DNA of 64,000 bases from Blastococcus sp. (GCA_025465355.1 JAODNN010000104.1:1-64000), one strand, 5' to 3'; shown: positions 39,095-51,979, numbered from the stretch's first letter. Program-made: numbers and translations. Notes: a model not told the origin generated them from the sequence alone.

Positions 39095-40819
39095 TCAGCC
39101 GCAGATGGCGCCCTGGGCCGCGGAGCCGACCAGCTTGGCGTACTTGCCCAGCACGCCGGTGGTGTAGCGCGGAGGCAGCGGCTCCCAGCCTTCCCGGCGC
39201 GCGGCCAGCTCGTCGTCGTCCACCAGCAGGTCGAGCGTGCGGGCGGCGAGGTCGAGCCGGATCGGGTCGCCGTCGCGGACGAAGGCGATCGGCCCGCCGT
39301 TCGCGGCCTCCGGTGCCACGTGCCCCACACACAGCCCGGTCGTCCCGCCCGAGAACCGGCCGTCGGTGAGCAGCAGCACCTCCTTGCCCAGGCCCGCGCC
39401 CTTGATCGCCCCGGTGACGGCGAGCATCTCGCGCATGCCCGGGCCACCCTTGGGCCCCTCGTAGCGGATGACCACGACGTCTCCGGGCCGCAGGGTGCCC
39501 TCGGTCACGGCGTCCATGGCGCCCTGCTCGCCGTCGAAGACGCGCGCGGTGCCCTCGAACACCTCGGCGTCGAAGCCGGCCGACTTCACGACCGACCCCT
39601 CGGGGGCCAGCGAGCCACGCAGGATGACCAGTCCCCCGGTCTTGTGGATCGGGTTGTTCATCGCGTGGATGATCGCGCCGTCCGGGTCGGGCGGGGCGAT
39701 CTCGGCGAGGTTCTCGGCCATCGTCTTACCGGTGACGGTGAGCGTGTCACCGTGCAGCAGGCCGGCATCCAGCAGTGCCCGGAGGACCACCGGGACGCCC
39801 CCGATGCGGTCGATGTCGGTCATGACGAAGCGACCGAAGGGCTTCACGTCGGCCAGGTGCGGTGTGCGGTCGCCGATCCGGTTGAAGTCGTTCAGGGTCA
39901 GCTCGACCTGCGCCTCGTGCGCGATCGCCAGCAGGTGCAGGACGGCGTTGGTCGACCCGCCGAGGGCCATGACGACCGTGATGGCGTTCTCGAACGCCTC
40001 CTTGGTCATGATCTGACGCGCGGTGATGCCGAGGCGCAGGAGGTTGACCACGGCCTCGCCGGAGGCGACGGCGAACGCGTCCCGGCGGCTGTCGGGTGCC
40101 GGCGGGGCGGCGCTGCCGGGCAGTGCCATGCCCAGGGCCTCGGCGACGCTGGCCATCGTGTTCGCGGTGTACATCCCGCCGCACGACCCCATCCCGGGGC
40201 AGGCGGCCTTCTCGATCTCGGTCAGCTCGTCGCGGGTGATCTTCCCGGCCGCGCAGGCGCCGACGCCCTCGAAGACGTCGATGAGCGTCAGGTCGCGGTC
40301 GCCGAGCTTCCCGGGCAGCGTGGAGCCGGAGTACAGGAAGACGCTGGCCAGGTCGAGGCGCGCGGCGGCCATCAGCATGCCCGGCAGGGACTTGTCGCAG
40401 CCGGCGAGCAGCACCGAGCCGTCCAGTCGCTCGGCGAACATGACGGTCTCCACCGAGTCGGCGATGACCTCGCGGGACACCAGGGACGCGCGCATCCCCT
40501 CGTGCCCCATCGAGATGCCGTCGGAGACCGAGATCGTGCCGAACTCGAGCGGGTAACCGCCGGCTGCGTGCACGCCCTCCTTGGCCCGCTTGGCCAGCCG
40601 GTCCAGGGAGAGGTTGCAGGGGGTGATCTCGTTCCAGGACGACGCGACGCCGATCTGCGGCTTGACCCAGTCGTCGTCACCCATGCCGACGGCGCGGAGC
40701 ATGGCGCGTGCCGGCGCCTTGGTGTCGCCGTCGGTCACCTCCCAGCTGCGTGGCTTGAGCGGGCTGCGGGTCTCGCTCCGGGTGTCGTTACCGGCGGAAC
40801 TGTCTTCGACGGTGGTCAC
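39095..40819 (-). CDS. ilvD: Dihydroxy-acid dehydratase
   Basis: 574 residues from GTG 40819; longer frames run under the dehydrogenase gene. Dehydrates 2,3-dihydroxy acids in valine and isoleucine synthesis. Fe-S ligands are in [20 protein letters not shown] and [79 protein letters not shown], and [21 protein letters not shown] complete the family pattern. It is separated from ilvBNC by the EAL-protein gene and has its own 74-bp upstream gap; no attenuator is visible there. Confidence 0.97.
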   Translation of the reverse strand: MTTVEDSSAGNDTRSETRSPLKPRSWEVTDGDTKAPARAMLRAVGMGDDDWVKPQIGVASSWNEITPCNLSLDRLAKRAKEGVHAAGGYPLEFGTISVSDGISMGHEGMRASLVSREVIADSVETVMFAERLDGSVLLAGCDKSLPGMLMAAARLDLASVFLYSGSTLPGKLGDRDLTLIDVFEGVGACAAGKITRDELTEIEKAACPGMGSCGGMYTANTMASVAEALGMALPGSAAPPAPDSRRDAFAVASGEAVVNLLRLGITARQIMTKEAFENAITVVMALGGSTNAVLHLLAIAHEAQVELTLNDFNRIGDRTPHLADVKPFGRFVMTDIDRIGGVPVVLRALLDAGLLHGDTLTVTGKTMAENLAEIAPPDPDGAIIHAMNNPIHKTGGLVILRGSLAPEGSVVKSAGFDAEVFEGTARVFDGEQGAMDAVTEGTLRPGDVVVIRYEGPKGGPGMREMLAVTGAIKGAGLGKEVLLLTDGRFSGGTTGLCVGHVAPEAANGGPIAFVRDGDPIRLDLAARTLDLLVDDDELAARREGWEPLPPRYTTGVLGKYAKLVGSAAQGAICG

Positions 40820-40893
40820 GAGCGGCGATGGTAGGCCGCCGCTCCAGGACGCCGTCGTCCCCGGGGGCGAGACGCGGTCGTCCCCGGAGGCGA

Positions 40894-41841
40894 TCAGTAC
40901 CTGTCGACGACGTTGACCAGCGGTTCGCCGGCCAGTACGCGCCGCACCTGGTCGGTCACCGCCGCCGCGAGGCGGGCGCCGGTCTCCGGTACCGCACCGG
41001 CCACGTGCGGGGTGAGCAACAGCCCCGGCGCCGTCCACAGCGGGTGGCCCTCGGGCAGCGGTTCGGGATCGGTGACGTCCAGGGCCGCCCGCAGCCGGCC
41101 CCGGACGAGCTCGGCCAGCAGGGCGTCGGTGTCGACGATGACGCCCCGGGCCGCGTTCACCAGCAGCGCACCGTCCGGCATGGCCGCGAGAAAGCCGGCG
41201 TCCACCATGCCTGTGGTCTCCGGGGTCACCGGCACGATGACGATGACGACGTCGGCATGCGGCAGGAGCTCGGGCAGGTCGGTGACCGGACGCACGCCGT
41301 CCCGGGCGGTGCGGGCCACGAAGGTCGGCTCGACGTCGAAGCCGGCCAGCATCCGGCCGATCGCGGCGCCGATGTCGCCGGCGCCGACCACGAGGACCCG
41401 TGCGCCGACCAGAGAACGGTGGGTGCTGAACGACCAGCGGCCGGCGTCCTGCTCGAGCACGAACCGGGGGATTCCCCGCTGGGCGGCGAGCGTCGCCGCC
41501 ACCGCCCATTCGGCGGTCGCGGGGGTGTGCGCACCCCGGGCGTTGCAGAGCAGGACGCCCTCCGGCAGCTGCCCGACGAACCTCTCGGCCCCGGCGCTGA
41601 GCAGCTGCACCAGCTGCAGCCGGGGCAGGCCCTCCAGGAAGCCGTTGTCCGGAACCGTCGCTCCCCCGGCGCGCGGCACCCAGATCTGGGCCAGGGCCGC
41701 CTCGCCCTCCGGCGGGCCGTCCGCGGCGTCGACCCGGTGCGCCCGCACCCGTGGGGAGAGCGCCTCGACGGCCGCGCCGAGAGCGGTGGAGGGAACGAGC
41801 ACGTGCAGCGGCGCGTCCGGGTCGAGTGTCAGGTGTGCCAC
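40894..41841 (-). CDS. D-isomer-specific 2-hydroxyacid dehydrogenase
   Basis: 315 residues from GTG 41841. NAD-binding domain: [31 protein letters not shown], then [72 protein letters not shown], and LTPHVAGA with the catalytic His. Catalytic Arg/Glu positions are in the NAARG and TDPEPLP segments. Similar enzymes reduce 2-oxoacids such as glyoxylate or phosphoglycerate analogues; substrate undefined. Divergent from the sugar-dehydrogenase lipoprotein across 65 bp. Confidence 0.9.
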   Translation of the reverse strand: MAHLTLDPDAPLHVLVPSTALGAAVEALSPRVRAHRVDAADGPPEGEAALAQIWVPRAGGATVPDNGFLEGLPRLQLVQLLSAGAERFVGQLPEGVLLCNARGAHTPATAEWAVAATLAAQRGIPRFVLEQDAGRWSFSTHRSLVGARVLVVGAGDIGAAIGRMLAGFDVEPTFVARTARDGVRPVTDLPELLPHADVVIVIVPVTPETTGMVDAGFLAAMPDGALLVNAARGVIVDTDALLAELVRGRLRAALDVTDPEPLPEGHPLWTAPGLLLTPHVAGAVPETGARLAAAVTDQVRRVLAGEPLVNVVDRY

Positions 41842-41906
41842 GCGGCCGACTCTAGGTGTGCCGCGGGAGCGGCCCCGGCACCCAGCAGCGCACGTACTGT
41901 GAACCG

Positions 41907-43079
41907 GTGAAGCGGCGGAGCGGTGCGCGGACCGCCCGACTGCCCGCCGCGCTCCTCGCCGGCCTGCTCGCCGGAGCGGTTCTGACCGGCTGCGGGAGCG
42001 ACGGCTACACGGCGGCGGGTCCGTTCCGGCCACTTCCGGAAGGCGCTCCCCCCGAGGTCGGCCCACCCTCGACGGCCGAACCGGTCCCCTCGCCGCAGGG
42101 GCCGGCCCGCCCCGGGTCCGGCCAGAGCGCCGGCGACCCCAACGTGGTCGCCTCCGGGCTGGCGGTGCCCACCGGGCTGGTGGTGCTGCCCGACGGCAGC
42201 GCACTCGTGGCCGAGCGCGACACCGGCCGCATCCTGCAGGTCTTCCCCGACCGTTCGCCCGCGCGGGTGCGCATGACGGTCCCCGGTGTCGATACCACCG
42301 GTGACGGCGGCCTGCTCGGCCTGGCGCTCTCCCCCACCTACGCGCAGGACGGCCTTCTCTACGCCTACCTGTCCACCGCCACCGACAACCGGGTGGTCCG
42401 CTTCCCGCTGGGCGGCACCCCCAACCCGGTGTTCACCGGGATCCCGCACGGCGCGGGACACAACGGCGGCGGTCTGCTGTTCGACGCCGACGGCAACCTG
42501 TTCGTCGGTACCGGCGACACCGGCCGGCCCGCCCTGAGCGAGGATCCCCGCTCCCTCGCGGGCAAGGTGCTGCGGATCGACGTCTTCGGCCGGCCGGCCG
42601 GCGCGGCGGCCGTCTACAGCCGCGGGCACCGCGACGTGACGGCGCTGTGCCAGGCGCCGACCGGAGACGTGTTCGCGACCGACGTCGTCGCGCCCGCGGG
42701 AGCAGACGAGCTCGACGCCCTCGCCGAAGGGGGCGACTTCGGCGTTCCGGCCCCGCGCGGCACCGGGCCGGTGATCGAATTCCCGGCCGCCGAGGCAGGG
42801 TTGGGCGGCTGCGCCGTCGACCGCACCACCGTCTACCTGGGCGCGCTGGCCGGGAAGCAGGTGCACGTCGTGACGCTCGACGTCCACGGCCACGTGACCG
42901 GCACGCCCGACGCCCTGCTGCGCGGGAAGTACGGGCGGCTGCGCAGCGTCGTCCTCGACCGCGACGGCGGCCTGTGGATCACCACGTCCAACCGGGACGG
43001 TGTCGGAACTCCCGGAAAGGGCGACGACAAGGTGCTGCGGGTGCTGCCGCCGTCGTCACGGGCCAATTCGCCCCTCTGA
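41907..43079 (+). CDS. Lipoprotein PQQ-type sugar dehydrogenase (GDSL/Asd-like beta-propeller)
   Basis: 390 residues from GTG 41907. N-terminal lipoprotein signal with lipobox LTGC, Cys29, after LLAGLLAGAVLTG. A Pro/Ser/Thr linker follows to about residue 75. The mature domain is a six-bladed propeller of the glucose/sorbosone dehydrogenase family: VASGLAVPTGLVVLPDGSALVAERDTGRILQ, DGGLLGLALSPTYAQDGLLYAYLS, GHNGGGLLFDADGNLFVGTGDTG, LAGKVLRIDVFG, and YSRGHRDV. It would oxidise an aldose outside the cell using PQQ, although many actinobacterial members have unproven cofactor use. Convergent with gatB, 23 nt apart. Confidence 0.88.
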   Translation: MKRRSGARTARLPAALLAGLLAGAVLTGCGSDGYTAAGPFRPLPEGAPPEVGPPSTAEPVPSPQGPARPGSGQSAGDPNVVASGLAVPTGLVVLPDGSALVAERDTGRILQVFPDRSPARVRMTVPGVDTTGDGGLLGLALSPTYAQDGLLYAYLSTATDNRVVRFPLGGTPNPVFTGIPHGAGHNGGGLLFDADGNLFVGTGDTGRPALSEDPRSLAGKVLRIDVFGRPAGAAAVYSRGHRDVTALCQAPTGDVFATDVVAPAGADELDALAEGGDFGVPAPRGTGPVIEFPAAEAGLGGCAVDRTTVYLGALAGKQVHVVTLDVHGHVTGTPDALLRGKYGRLRSVVLDRDGGLWITTSNRDGVGTPGKGDDKVLRVLPPSSRANSPL

Positions 43080-43102
43080 GCCCCGGCGCCGTCCCTCCGC
43101 GG

Positions 43103-44620
43103 TCAGGAACCGAGCAGGCGCTCCTCGAGCAACCGCCGCACGGTCGCGGCATCGGCCTTGCCGCGGGTGGTCTTCATGACCGCACCCACCAGGGCACCCA
43201 GTGCCTGCACCTTGCCGCCCTGCACCTTCGCGACGACGTCGGGGGCGCCGGCGATCGCTTCGTCCACGGCCGCGCCGAGCTCGTCGGACTCGCCCATGAC
43301 GGCCAGCCCCCGGCTCTCGACGACCGCGGCCGGATCGCCCTCACCGGCCAGCACACCGTCGAGGGCCTGCCGGGCCAGCTGGTCGTTGATCGTCCCGGCG
43401 CCGATCAGGGCGGCGAGCTCGGCAACCTGCCGCGGGGTGACGGCAAGCTCGGCCAGCTCGACGCCGGCGTCGTTGGCCCGGCGGGCCAGCTCGCCCAGCC
43501 ACCACTTGCGGGCGTCCGAGGGCGAGGCCCCGGCAGCGACGGTGTCGGCGACGAGCCCCAGCGCGCCGGCGTTGACCAGCCACGCCATCTCGGTCGGCGA
43601 GAGCCCCCACTCCTCCGTCAGCCGCGCGCGGCGCGCCGCAGGCAACTCCGGAAGGCTCGCCGCCAGCTTGGCGACCCACTCCTCGTCGGGGGCGACGGGC
43701 ACCAGGTCGGGCTCGGGGAAGTACCGGTAATCGGTCGCCTCCTCCTTGCTGCGGCCTGGCGACGTCGTCCCGGTGTCCTCGTGGAAGTGCCGGGTCTCCT
43801 GCACGATCCGCCCGCCCCGGTCGAGGACGGCGGCCTGGCGACGCATCTCGAAACGCACCGCGCGCTCCACCGAGCGCAGCGAGTTGACGTTCTTGGTCTC
43901 CGTGCGGGTGCCCCACTCGAGGCTGCCGATGGGGGCGAGCGAGACGTTGACGTCGCTGCGCAGGCTGCCCTGCTCCATCTTCACGTCGGAGACCCCGAGA
44001 GACTGGACCATGTCCCGGAGCTCGGCGACGTAGGCGCGGGCGACCTCGGGTGCCTTGGCGCCGGCGCAGGAGATGGGCCGGGTGACGATCTCGACCAGCG
44101 GGATGCCCGCGCGGTTGTAGTCGATCAGCGAGTGGTCGGCGCCGTGGATGCGGCCGGTGGCGCCCCCGACGTGCAGGTTCTTGCCGGTGTCCTCCTCCAG
44201 GTGCACCCGCTCGATCTCCACCCGGTAGGTCTCCCCGTCGACCTCGACGTCGAGGTGGCCCGCGGTGCACAGCGGCTCGTCGTACTGGGTGGTCTGGAAG
44301 CCCTTGGGGATGTCCGGGTAGAAGTAGTTCTTGCGGGCGAAGCGGGACCAGGAGGCGATCCGGCAGCCCAGCGCCAGACCGATGCGGACGGTCGACTCGA
44401 TGGCCGCCTCGTTGGCCACCGGCAGCGAGCCGGGCAGGCCCAGGCACACCGGGCAGGTCTGCGTGTTGGGCTCGGCCCCGAAGGTGGTGGCACAGCCGCA
44501 GAACATCTTCGAGGCGGTGCCGAGCTCGACGTGCGTCTCGAGCCCGATCAGCGGCTCGTACCTGGTGAGGACCTCGTCGTAGTCGACGAGGTCGGGTTCG
44601 GTCTGCGTGCTCGCGCTCAC
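43103..44620 (-). CDS. gatB: Asp-tRNA(Asn)/Glu-tRNA(Gln) amidotransferase subunit B
   Basis: 505 residues from GTG 44620, overlapping the stop of the 59-residue membrane gene (GTGA). GatB phosphorylates the carboxyl of mischarged Glu/Asp-tRNA and presents it for amidation. [44 protein letters not shown] (zinc Cys pairs), [22 protein letters not shown], and [13 protein letters not shown] are family hallmarks; the helical tail and YqeY domain occupy residues ~350-505. Last gene of gatC-gatA-small-gatB. Confidence 0.97.
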   Translation of the reverse strand: MSASTQTEPDLVDYDEVLTRYEPLIGLETHVELGTASKMFCGCATTFGAEPNTQTCPVCLGLPGSLPVANEAAIESTVRIGLALGCRIASWSRFARKNYFYPDIPKGFQTTQYDEPLCTAGHLDVEVDGETYRVEIERVHLEEDTGKNLHVGGATGRIHGADHSLIDYNRAGIPLVEIVTRPISCAGAKAPEVARAYVAELRDMVQSLGVSDVKMEQGSLRSDVNVSLAPIGSLEWGTRTETKNVNSLRSVERAVRFEMRRQAAVLDRGGRIVQETRHFHEDTGTTSPGRSKEEATDYRYFPEPDLVPVAPDEEWVAKLAASLPELPAARRARLTEEWGLSPTEMAWLVNAGALGLVADTVAAGASPSDARKWWLGELARRANDAGVELAELAVTPRQVAELAALIGAGTINDQLARQALDGVLAGEGDPAAVVESRGLAVMGESDELGAAVDEAIAGAPDVVAKVQGGKVQALGALVGAVMKTTRGKADAATVRRLLEERLLGS

Positions 44621-44796
44621 GGCGTGGGGCCTTCCTTCGGTGCGGTACGGCCGGTCATCCAGGCGCCGGCCGCGGTGAGCAGGGCGAGGACCAGGAAGAC
44701 GGCGAAGACAGCGCGGCCGGTGACGAGCCAGAGCACGACACCGGCGACAGCGACGAGAGTGGTGAGGGCCCAGGCGGCCTTCAGGGCGCCGTTCAT
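44617..44796 (-). CDS. 59-residue membrane protein encoded between gatA and gatB
   Basis: Minus strand ATG 44796 to TGA 44617-44619. It is coupled on both sides: its ATG overlaps the gatA TGA (ATGA) and its TGA overlaps the gatB GTG (GTGA). Two hydrophobic segments, [15 protein letters not shown] (11-25) and [18 protein letters not shown] (29-46), frame a TGR turn; the C-terminal tail [12 protein letters not shown] is cytoplasmic or external. It is too short for many gene finders but the overlaps and hydrophobic pattern make it convincing. I recognise no family. A role at the membrane for the tRNA amidotransferase is speculation. Confidence 0.82.
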   Translation of the reverse strand: MNGALKAAWALTTLVAVAGVVLWLVTGRAVFAVFLVLALLTAAGAWMTGRTAPKEGPTP

Positions 44797-46337
44797 GCCG
44801 CGCCCCCGGCCGGCTGCGCGGCGCGCCCGGTGAGCTCGTCGAGCAGCCGGTGACCGCGGGCGTCGTCCTGCGCGGCCTCGAGCGCGGCGGCGACCCGGTA
44901 GCAGCGGTCGTCGGCCAGCGCCGGAGCCATGATCTGGAAGCCCACCGGCAACCCCTCGGACAGCCCCGCGGGGACCGAGATCGCCGGCACACCGGCCAGG
45001 CTCGCCGGCAGGGTGCAGAGGTCTGCGGCGTACATGGCCATCGGGTCGTCGATGCGGGCGCCGAGCGGGAAGGCCACGGTCGGGGTGGTCGGGCTGACGA
45101 GGACGTCGACTCCGTTGCCGTCCGCCCCACCCCAGGCAGCGTTGAAGTCGCGGCTGATCAGCGTCCGCACCTTCTGCGCCTGCCCGTAGTAGGCCTCGTA
45201 GTAGCCGCTGGACAGCGCATACGTGCCGAGGATGATGCGCCGTTTCACCTCCGGCCCGAAGCCCTGCTCGCGGGTCAGCGCCATGACCTCGTCGAGGTCG
45301 CGCGTGCCGTCGTCACCGACCCGCAGCCCGTACCGGACGCCGTCGAAGCGGGCCAGGTTGGACGACGCCTCGCTAGGGGCGATCAGGTAGTACGCGGCCA
45401 GTGCGAGGTCGAACGCCGGGGCCGAGACCTCGCGGACCTCGGCGCCCATGCTCTCCAGGAGCGCGACGGCCTCGGCGAAGCGCGCCAGGACGCCGGGCTC
45501 GTACCCGTCGGCGTGGCCCTCGCCGCCCAGCTCGCGGACGACGCCGACCCGCAGGCCGGACAGGTCTCCCCCGGCGCCCCGTCGAGCGGACTCGGCGAGA
45601 AGGGGCAGCGGGGCGTCGATGCTCGTCGAGTCCATCGGGTCGTGGCCGCCGATCGCCTCGTGCAGCAGCGCCGCGTCGAGCACGGTGCGGGCCATCGGGC
45701 CGGCCTGGTCGAGGCTGGACGAGAAGGCGATCAGCCCGTAGCGCGACACCGATCCGTAGGTGGGCTTGTGCCCGACCAGGCCGGTGACCGCGGCCGGCTG
45801 GCGGATCGAGCCGCCGGTGTCCGTGCCGATGGCCCAGGGTGCGAGCCCGCCGGCGACCGCCGCGGCGGAGCCGCCCGACGAACCGCCCGGGATCCGGGTC
45901 GGGTCCCAGGGGTTGCGGGTGATGCGGTAGGCGGAGTTCTCCGTGGACGAGCCCATGGCGAACTCGTCCATGTTGGTCTTGCCCAGCAGCACGGTGCCCG
46001 CCGACTTCAGCCGCGCGGCCACCGTCGCGTCATAGGGCGGCCGCCAGCCCTCGAGGATCTTCGACCCACTGGTCGTGGGCACACCCTCGGTGACGACGAC
46101 GTCCTTGAGCGCGACCGGCAGGCCGGTGACGCCGGTGCCGACCGATCCGGCGGCGTCCAGCTCCGCGGCCCGGGCCAGCGCGGCCTCCGGGTCGACGTGC
46201 AGGTAGGCACCGAGTTCGCCGTCCTCGGCCGCGATCCGGTCCAGGTAGGCACCGGTGATCTCAGCCGCGGTGATCTCGCCGGCGGCGAGCCGCCGGCCGA
46301 GCTCAGCGGCGTCGGTGGTGGTCAGGTCGGTGCTCAC
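44793..46337 (-). CDS. gatA: Asp-tRNA(Asn)/Glu-tRNA(Gln) amidotransferase subunit A
   Basis: 514 residues from GTG 46337, overlapping the gatC stop. Amidase-signature enzyme that frees ammonia from glutamine. The Ser-cisSer-Lys triad is visible as Lys78 ([12 protein letters not shown]), Ser153 ([12 protein letters not shown]) and Ser177 ([11 protein letters not shown]). [24 protein letters not shown] and [29 protein letters not shown] are GatA-type. Substrate Gln amide nitrogen passes through the complex to GatB. Coupled to gatC upstream and to a small membrane gene downstream. Confidence 0.98.
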   Translation of the reverse strand: MSTDLTTTDAAELGRRLAAGEITAAEITGAYLDRIAAEDGELGAYLHVDPEAALARAAELDAAGSVGTGVTGLPVALKDVVVTEGVPTTSGSKILEGWRPPYDATVAARLKSAGTVLLGKTNMDEFAMGSSTENSAYRITRNPWDPTRIPGGSSGGSAAAVAGGLAPWAIGTDTGGSIRQPAAVTGLVGHKPTYGSVSRYGLIAFSSSLDQAGPMARTVLDAALLHEAIGGHDPMDSTSIDAPLPLLAESARRGAGGDLSGLRVGVVRELGGEGHADGYEPGVLARFAEAVALLESMGAEVREVSAPAFDLALAAYYLIAPSEASSNLARFDGVRYGLRVGDDGTRDLDEVMALTREQGFGPEVKRRIILGTYALSSGYYEAYYGQAQKVRTLISRDFNAAWGGADGNGVDVLVSPTTPTVAFPLGARIDDPMAMYAADLCTLPASLAGVPAISVPAGLSEGLPVGFQIMAPALADDRCYRVAAALEAAQDDARGHRLLDELTGRAAQPAGGAA

Positions 46338-46651
46338 GCCTCCTCCCCCAGGATCCGCGGCACGCGGATGCGGCCGTCCTCGGCGGCTGGGGCGCCGGCC
46401 AGGACGACGTCGCGCGGCAGGCTCGGTCGGGTGGCGTCGGGGCGCATGACGTTGGTCATCGGCACCGCGTGCGTGGTGGGCGGGACGTCATCGGTGGGCG
46501 CCTCGCCGACGCGCGCGACCGCGTCGAGCACCACGGAGAGCTGGCCGGCGAAGAGATCGAGCTCTTCCTCGGTCACGGCCAGTCGGGCCAGGTGCGCCAG
46601 GTGCGCGATCTCCTGCCGTGACAGCGGGTGCTTCGCGGAGGGCGTGCTCAT
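46334..46651 (-). CDS. gatC: Asp-tRNA(Asn)/Glu-tRNA(Gln) amidotransferase subunit C
   Basis: 105 residues from ATG 46651; in-frame extension upstream lacks family character. GatC is a small linker that stabilises GatA-Gat[42 protein letters not shown] is the conserved helical N-terminus; the C-terminal [39 protein letters not shown] wraps onto GatA. First gene of the gat operon; TAGAGT at minus-strand 46730-46735 may be its -10. Confidence 0.96.
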   Translation of the reverse strand: MSTPSAKHPLSRQEIAHLAHLARLAVTEEELDLFAGQLSVVLDAVARVGEAPTDDVPPTTHAVPMTNVMRPDATRPSLPRDVVLAGAPAAEDGRIRVPRILGEEA

Positions 46652-46822
46652 GCTGAGGCGGAACTCCACTTCGGTGGTGATGGGGGTGCGGTCCGGCTCG
46701 AGTCTCGGCCAGGATCCTGACCGGCCCACTCTACGTGGGGCGGTTCCGCCGCATCCGGCGTAGAGCCCAGCGGACCGGGCGCGTGAGAAGCTGCACCCAT
46801 CGCGATCGACGGAGATCGAACA

Positions 46823-46878
46823 AGGACCCCCTGCCCCCCCGCCACTCGCATGCTCGCGTCGGGCCCCTGCAGGGGGCC
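46823..46878 (+). repeat. C-rich dispersed repeat, copy D (upstream of the ACT gene)
   Basis: Plus-strand AGGACCCCCTGCC, C-run, ACTCGCATGCTCGCGTCGGG, then GGCCCCTGCAGGGGGCC, a near-perfect hairpin. It lies in the 248-bp gap between divergent gatC and the ACT gene and ends 21 nt before that gene's start; no recognised gene stops just before it, unlike the other copies. Confidence 0.8.
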
Positions 46879-46899
46879 GGAGGACGCCCCGGAGGAACC

Positions 46900-47568
46900 G
46901 TGTCCTATCTCCTGCGCCTGATCGTCACCGACCGGCCCGGCATCCTCGGCGCGGTGGCCACCGCGCTCGGCGCGGCCGGTATCGACATCGTGACCCTCGA
47001 CGTCCTCGAGCGCGGCCACGGAGTGGCCGTCGACGACATCGTCGTCGACCTTCCGCCGGGCCGGCTGCCCGACACCCTGATCACCGCCGCCCAGGCCGTC
47101 CCGGGGGTGACCGTGGAGTCACTGCGTCCGTTCGCCGGGCCGCTGGACACCCATCGCGAGCTCGAACTGCTCGAGGCGCTGGCCCGCGCCGCCGAAGGGA
47201 CGTCGGTCAAGCTGCTGGCCGCCGAGCTGCCGCGGGTCTTCCACAGCGGCTGGGCGGTGGTCCTCTCCGCGACCGGTGACGACGCATGGGAGGTGGCAGC
47301 CGCCTCTGAGGCCGCTCCGACGTTCGAGGGGCTGACCCTGCCGTGGATGCCGCTGACCCGGCCGCGGCTGATGCCCAGCGAGGAGGAGTGGATGCCGGAG
47401 CGGTGGCGGGAGATGGCGCTGGAGATGATGGCGGCCTCCTACGGCGGCCCTGGGTGCGCGGTGGTGCTCGGCCGCTCGGGCGGGCCCGCGTTCCGCCGCT
47501 CGGAGCTGCTCCGGCTGGTGCATCTCACCGGTATCGCCACGACGGTCGCCTCACTGCCGCCCGACTGA
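46900..47568 (+). CDS. Tandem ACT-domain protein
   Basis: 222 residues from GTG 46900 with GGAGGA 4 nt upstream. N-terminal ACT domain (SYLLRLIVTDRPGILGAVATALGAAGIDIVTLDVLERGHGVAVDDIVVDLPPGRLPDTLITAAQAVPGVTVESLRP). The C-terminal ~110 residues are less clear, with FHSGWAVVLSATGDD and GCAVVLGRSGGPAFRRSELLRLVHLTGIA. The place between gatC and ligA is conserved in mycobacteria (Rv3013). ACT domains bind amino acids; no enzymatic domain is attached, so it is probably a regulatory or sensory protein. Confidence 0.88.
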   Translation: MSYLLRLIVTDRPGILGAVATALGAAGIDIVTLDVLERGHGVAVDDIVVDLPPGRLPDTLITAAQAVPGVTVESLRPFAGPLDTHRELELLEALARAAEGTSVKLLAAELPRVFHSGWAVVLSATGDDAWEVAAASEAAPTFEGLTLPWMPLTRPRLMPSEEEWMPERWREMALEMMAASYGGPGCAVVLGRSGGPAFRRSELLRLVHLTGIATTVASLPPD

Positions 47569-47591
47569 GCCGGCCGGTCAGCCCCGCGCGG

Positions 47592-49796
<2,205 letters not shown>

Positions 49797-50831
49797 CTAC
49801 TCCGGCTGCAGGTACTTCGCCGCCTCGCGGATGTGCGCCATCGCCACCCGGGCGTAGGACGGCGTGGCCCCGGCCAGCCCGCACGCGGGGGTGAGGGTGA
49901 CCGCAGCGGGCAGCGCGTCGACCGGGAAGCCCAGCTCGCGCCACCAGGCCTGCACCCGCGAGGCCGTCGCCCTGGTCGTGGACAGGGGCGCATCCGTCCC
50001 GGGCACGACCCCGGGCAGGAGGTGGACACCCGCCTCGATCGCGGTGCCGAGGGCATCGAGGTCCTGGACCAGCCCGAGATCGAAGGAGAGCCCACCGGCG
50101 CCGGCCGCTCGGAAGAGGTCCAGCGGCACGCGGGCCGCGCAGCAGTGCACCACGACCGGCCCCGGCAGAGCGGCGATCACCCCGGCGAGCTCCTGCTCGA
50201 CCACGTGTGCCTCGACGGCCGACAACGAGCCGAACCCGCTCACCGTGGGCAGCGACCCTTGCAGGACGGCGGGTATCGACGGCTCGTCGAGCTGGACGAC
50301 GACGCGCGCGCCGGGCACCCGGGCGGCGACGTCCGCGGCGTGCGCGGTCAGCCCCTCGGCGAGGGACTGCGCGAGGTCCCGCCGGGCCCCTGGGTCGACG
50401 ACGGCACGGTCGCCGCGGCTGCGCTCCAGACCGGCCGCGAGCGTCCACGGCCCCGCGGCCTGGACCTTGAACGGGCCGGTGTACTCCTCGGCGACGTCGG
50501 TGAGGGCATCGAGGTCGCGGGCGAGGAACTCCCTGGCCCGGCGCTGGTCGTGGCCGGACCTGGGCACGAGCCGCCAGCCCGCCGGCGTCAGGTCCACGGC
50601 GATGTCGACGAGGAGCGCCGCTGCCCGCCCGATCAGGTCGGCGCCGGCACCCCGGCCGGGCAGCTCGGGCAGGTGCGGGAAGTCCGGCAGCTCACCGAGG
50701 ACCAACCGCACGGCCTCGGCCGGGTCGTCGCCCGGCAGCGACCCGACGCCCGACGCGGGTCCCCATGCACCGGAGGTGCCCTCCGGGACATCGGTGCGGT
50801 CGCCGGAGGGACCGTGCTCTCGGGAGGTCAC
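49797..50831 (-). CDS. Stand-alone MetE C-terminal domain protein (cobalamin-independent methionine synthase-like)
   Basis: 344 residues from GTG 50831. It covers only the C-terminal barrel of the ~750-residue MetE. Zinc ligands can be placed: VVVHCCAARVPLDL (HxC) and LTPACGLAGATPSYA (Cys); VVVQLDEPSIPAVL is the DEP motif and GSLPGDDPAEA the start of the barrel. The N-terminal folate half is missing. It may be a core MetE-like methyltransferase that takes a different methyl donor, as in other short MetE homologues, but the reaction is not known. Position between ligA and mnmA is conserved in actinobacteria (Rv3015c in M. tuberculosis). Confidence 0.86.
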   Translation of the reverse strand: MTSREHGPSGDRTDVPEGTSGAWGPASGVGSLPGDDPAEAVRLVLGELPDFPHLPELPGRGAGADLIGRAAALLVDIAVDLTPAGWRLVPRSGHDQRRAREFLARDLDALTDVAEEYTGPFKVQAAGPWTLAAGLERSRGDRAVVDPGARRDLAQSLAEGLTAHAADVAARVPGARVVVQLDEPSIPAVLQGSLPTVSGFGSLSAVEAHVVEQELAGVIAALPGPVVVHCCAARVPLDLFRAAGAGGLSFDLGLVQDLDALGTAIEAGVHLLPGVVPGTDAPLSTTRATASRVQAWWRELGFPVDALPAAVTLTPACGLAGATPSYARVAMAHIREAAKYLQPE

Positions 50832-50905
50832 CCCCGCGACGGTAGACGCCGCCCGCCCGGACCTGAAACGGTCGCCCGATCGTGCGCGTACACGCCCGAT
50901 CTCGG

Positions 50906-51979
50906 CTATCCCAGGGGGACGACTGTCCCCTGGCCCAGCACCCGATCCCCGCGCTCGGCGTCCGGGAGGTAGAGCACGGCGGACTGGCCGGGGGCGACCC
51001 CTCGCTGCTCCTCGGCCAGGACGATGCACAGGCCGCCGTCCGCGGCGGCGCTCACCTCGCAGGCCACCGGGGCGCTGTGGGCCCGCAGTTGGACCTCCGC
51101 GACGAACGGCAGCTCCGGAGCGGACCCGGTCCAGGTCGCCGCACGCGTCCGCACCTCGGCGACGCCCGCGAGGTCGGCGGTCCCGATGGTGACCGTCCGC
51201 GAGACCGGCTCGATGCCGAGTACGTAGCGCGGGCGCTGGTCACCGACGGCGACTCCGAGCCCGCGGCGCTGCCCGACGGTGAAGCCGTACGTCCCGTCGT
51301 GCTCCCCGACCGTCGCACCCGTGGTGGCGTCCACGACGGGGCCCGGCATGCTGCCGAGCCGCCGGGCCAGGAAGCCGCGGGTGTCCCCGTCGGGGATGAA
51401 GCAGATGTCGTGCGAGTCGGGCTTGGCCGCGACGGCGAAACCACGCTCGGCGGCGATCGCCCGCACCCGCTCCTTGGTCATGGACCCCAGCGGGAACATC
51501 GCGGCGGCCAGCTGGCCGGCCGTGAGCACGGCGAGCACGTAGGACTGGTCCTTGGCCGCGTCCACCGACCGGCGCAGCTCGCCGTCTGCCAGGCGCGCGT
51601 GGTGCCCGGTGACGACGGCGTCGAAGCCGAGCGCGACGGCCCGGTCGAGCACCGCGGAGAACTTGATCCGCTCGTTGCAGCGAAGGCACGGGTTGGGCGT
51701 CCGGCCGGCCGCGTACTCCGCCACGAAGTCGTCGACGACGTCGTCGGCGAACCGCTCGGCGAGGTCCCAGACGTAGAAGGGGATGCCGAGCTCGTCGGCG
51801 ACCCGGCGGGCGTCGTGAGCGTCCTCCACGCTGCAGCAGCCACGGGCACCGCTGCGCAGCGTCTGCCGGTCCGGGGAGAGCGCCAGATGGACGCCGGTGA
51901 CGTCGTGCCCCGCGTCGACCGCCAGGGCCGCGGCGACCGCGGAGTCCACCCCACCGCTCATGGCGGCGAGCAGCCTCAT
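50906..51979 (-). CDS. mnmA: tRNA 2-thiouridylase
   Basis: 357 residues from ATG 51979, overlapping the cysteine desulfurase stop as ATGA. PP-loop [16 protein letters not shown] binds ATP; the catalytic Cys98 ([14 protein letters not shown]) and Cys193 (SHDICFIP) match E. coli Cys102 and Cys199. It thiolates U34 of tRNA-Lys, -Glu and -Gln. The coupled desulfurase should provide the sulfur. [13 protein letters not shown] and the C-terminal beta-barrel are intact. Confidence 0.96.
   Translation of the reverse strand: MRLLAAMSGGVDSAVAAALAVDAGHDVTGVHLALSPDRQTLRSGARGCCSVEDAHDARRVADELGIPFYVWDLAERFADDVVDDFVAEYAAGRTPNPCLRCNERIKFSAVLDRAVALGFDAVVTGHHARLADGELRRSVDAAKDQSYVLAVLTAGQLAAAMFPLGSMTKERVRAIAAERGFAVAAKPDSHDICFIPDGDTRGFLARRLGSMPGPVVDATTGATVGEHDGTYGFTVGQRRGLGVAVGDQRPRYVLGIEPVSRTVTIGTADLAGVAEVRTRAATWTGSAPELPFVAEVQLRAHSAPVACEVSAAADGGLCIVLAEEQRGVAPGQSAVLYLPDAERGDRVLGQGTVVPLG

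Noticed and set aside
37661-40834. 1057-codon plus-strand frame over the EAL gene and ilvD
   Set aside because: Composition is His/Asp/Arg/Gly-rich shadow typical of the antisense of GC-rich coding sequence, and both minus-strand genes are certain.
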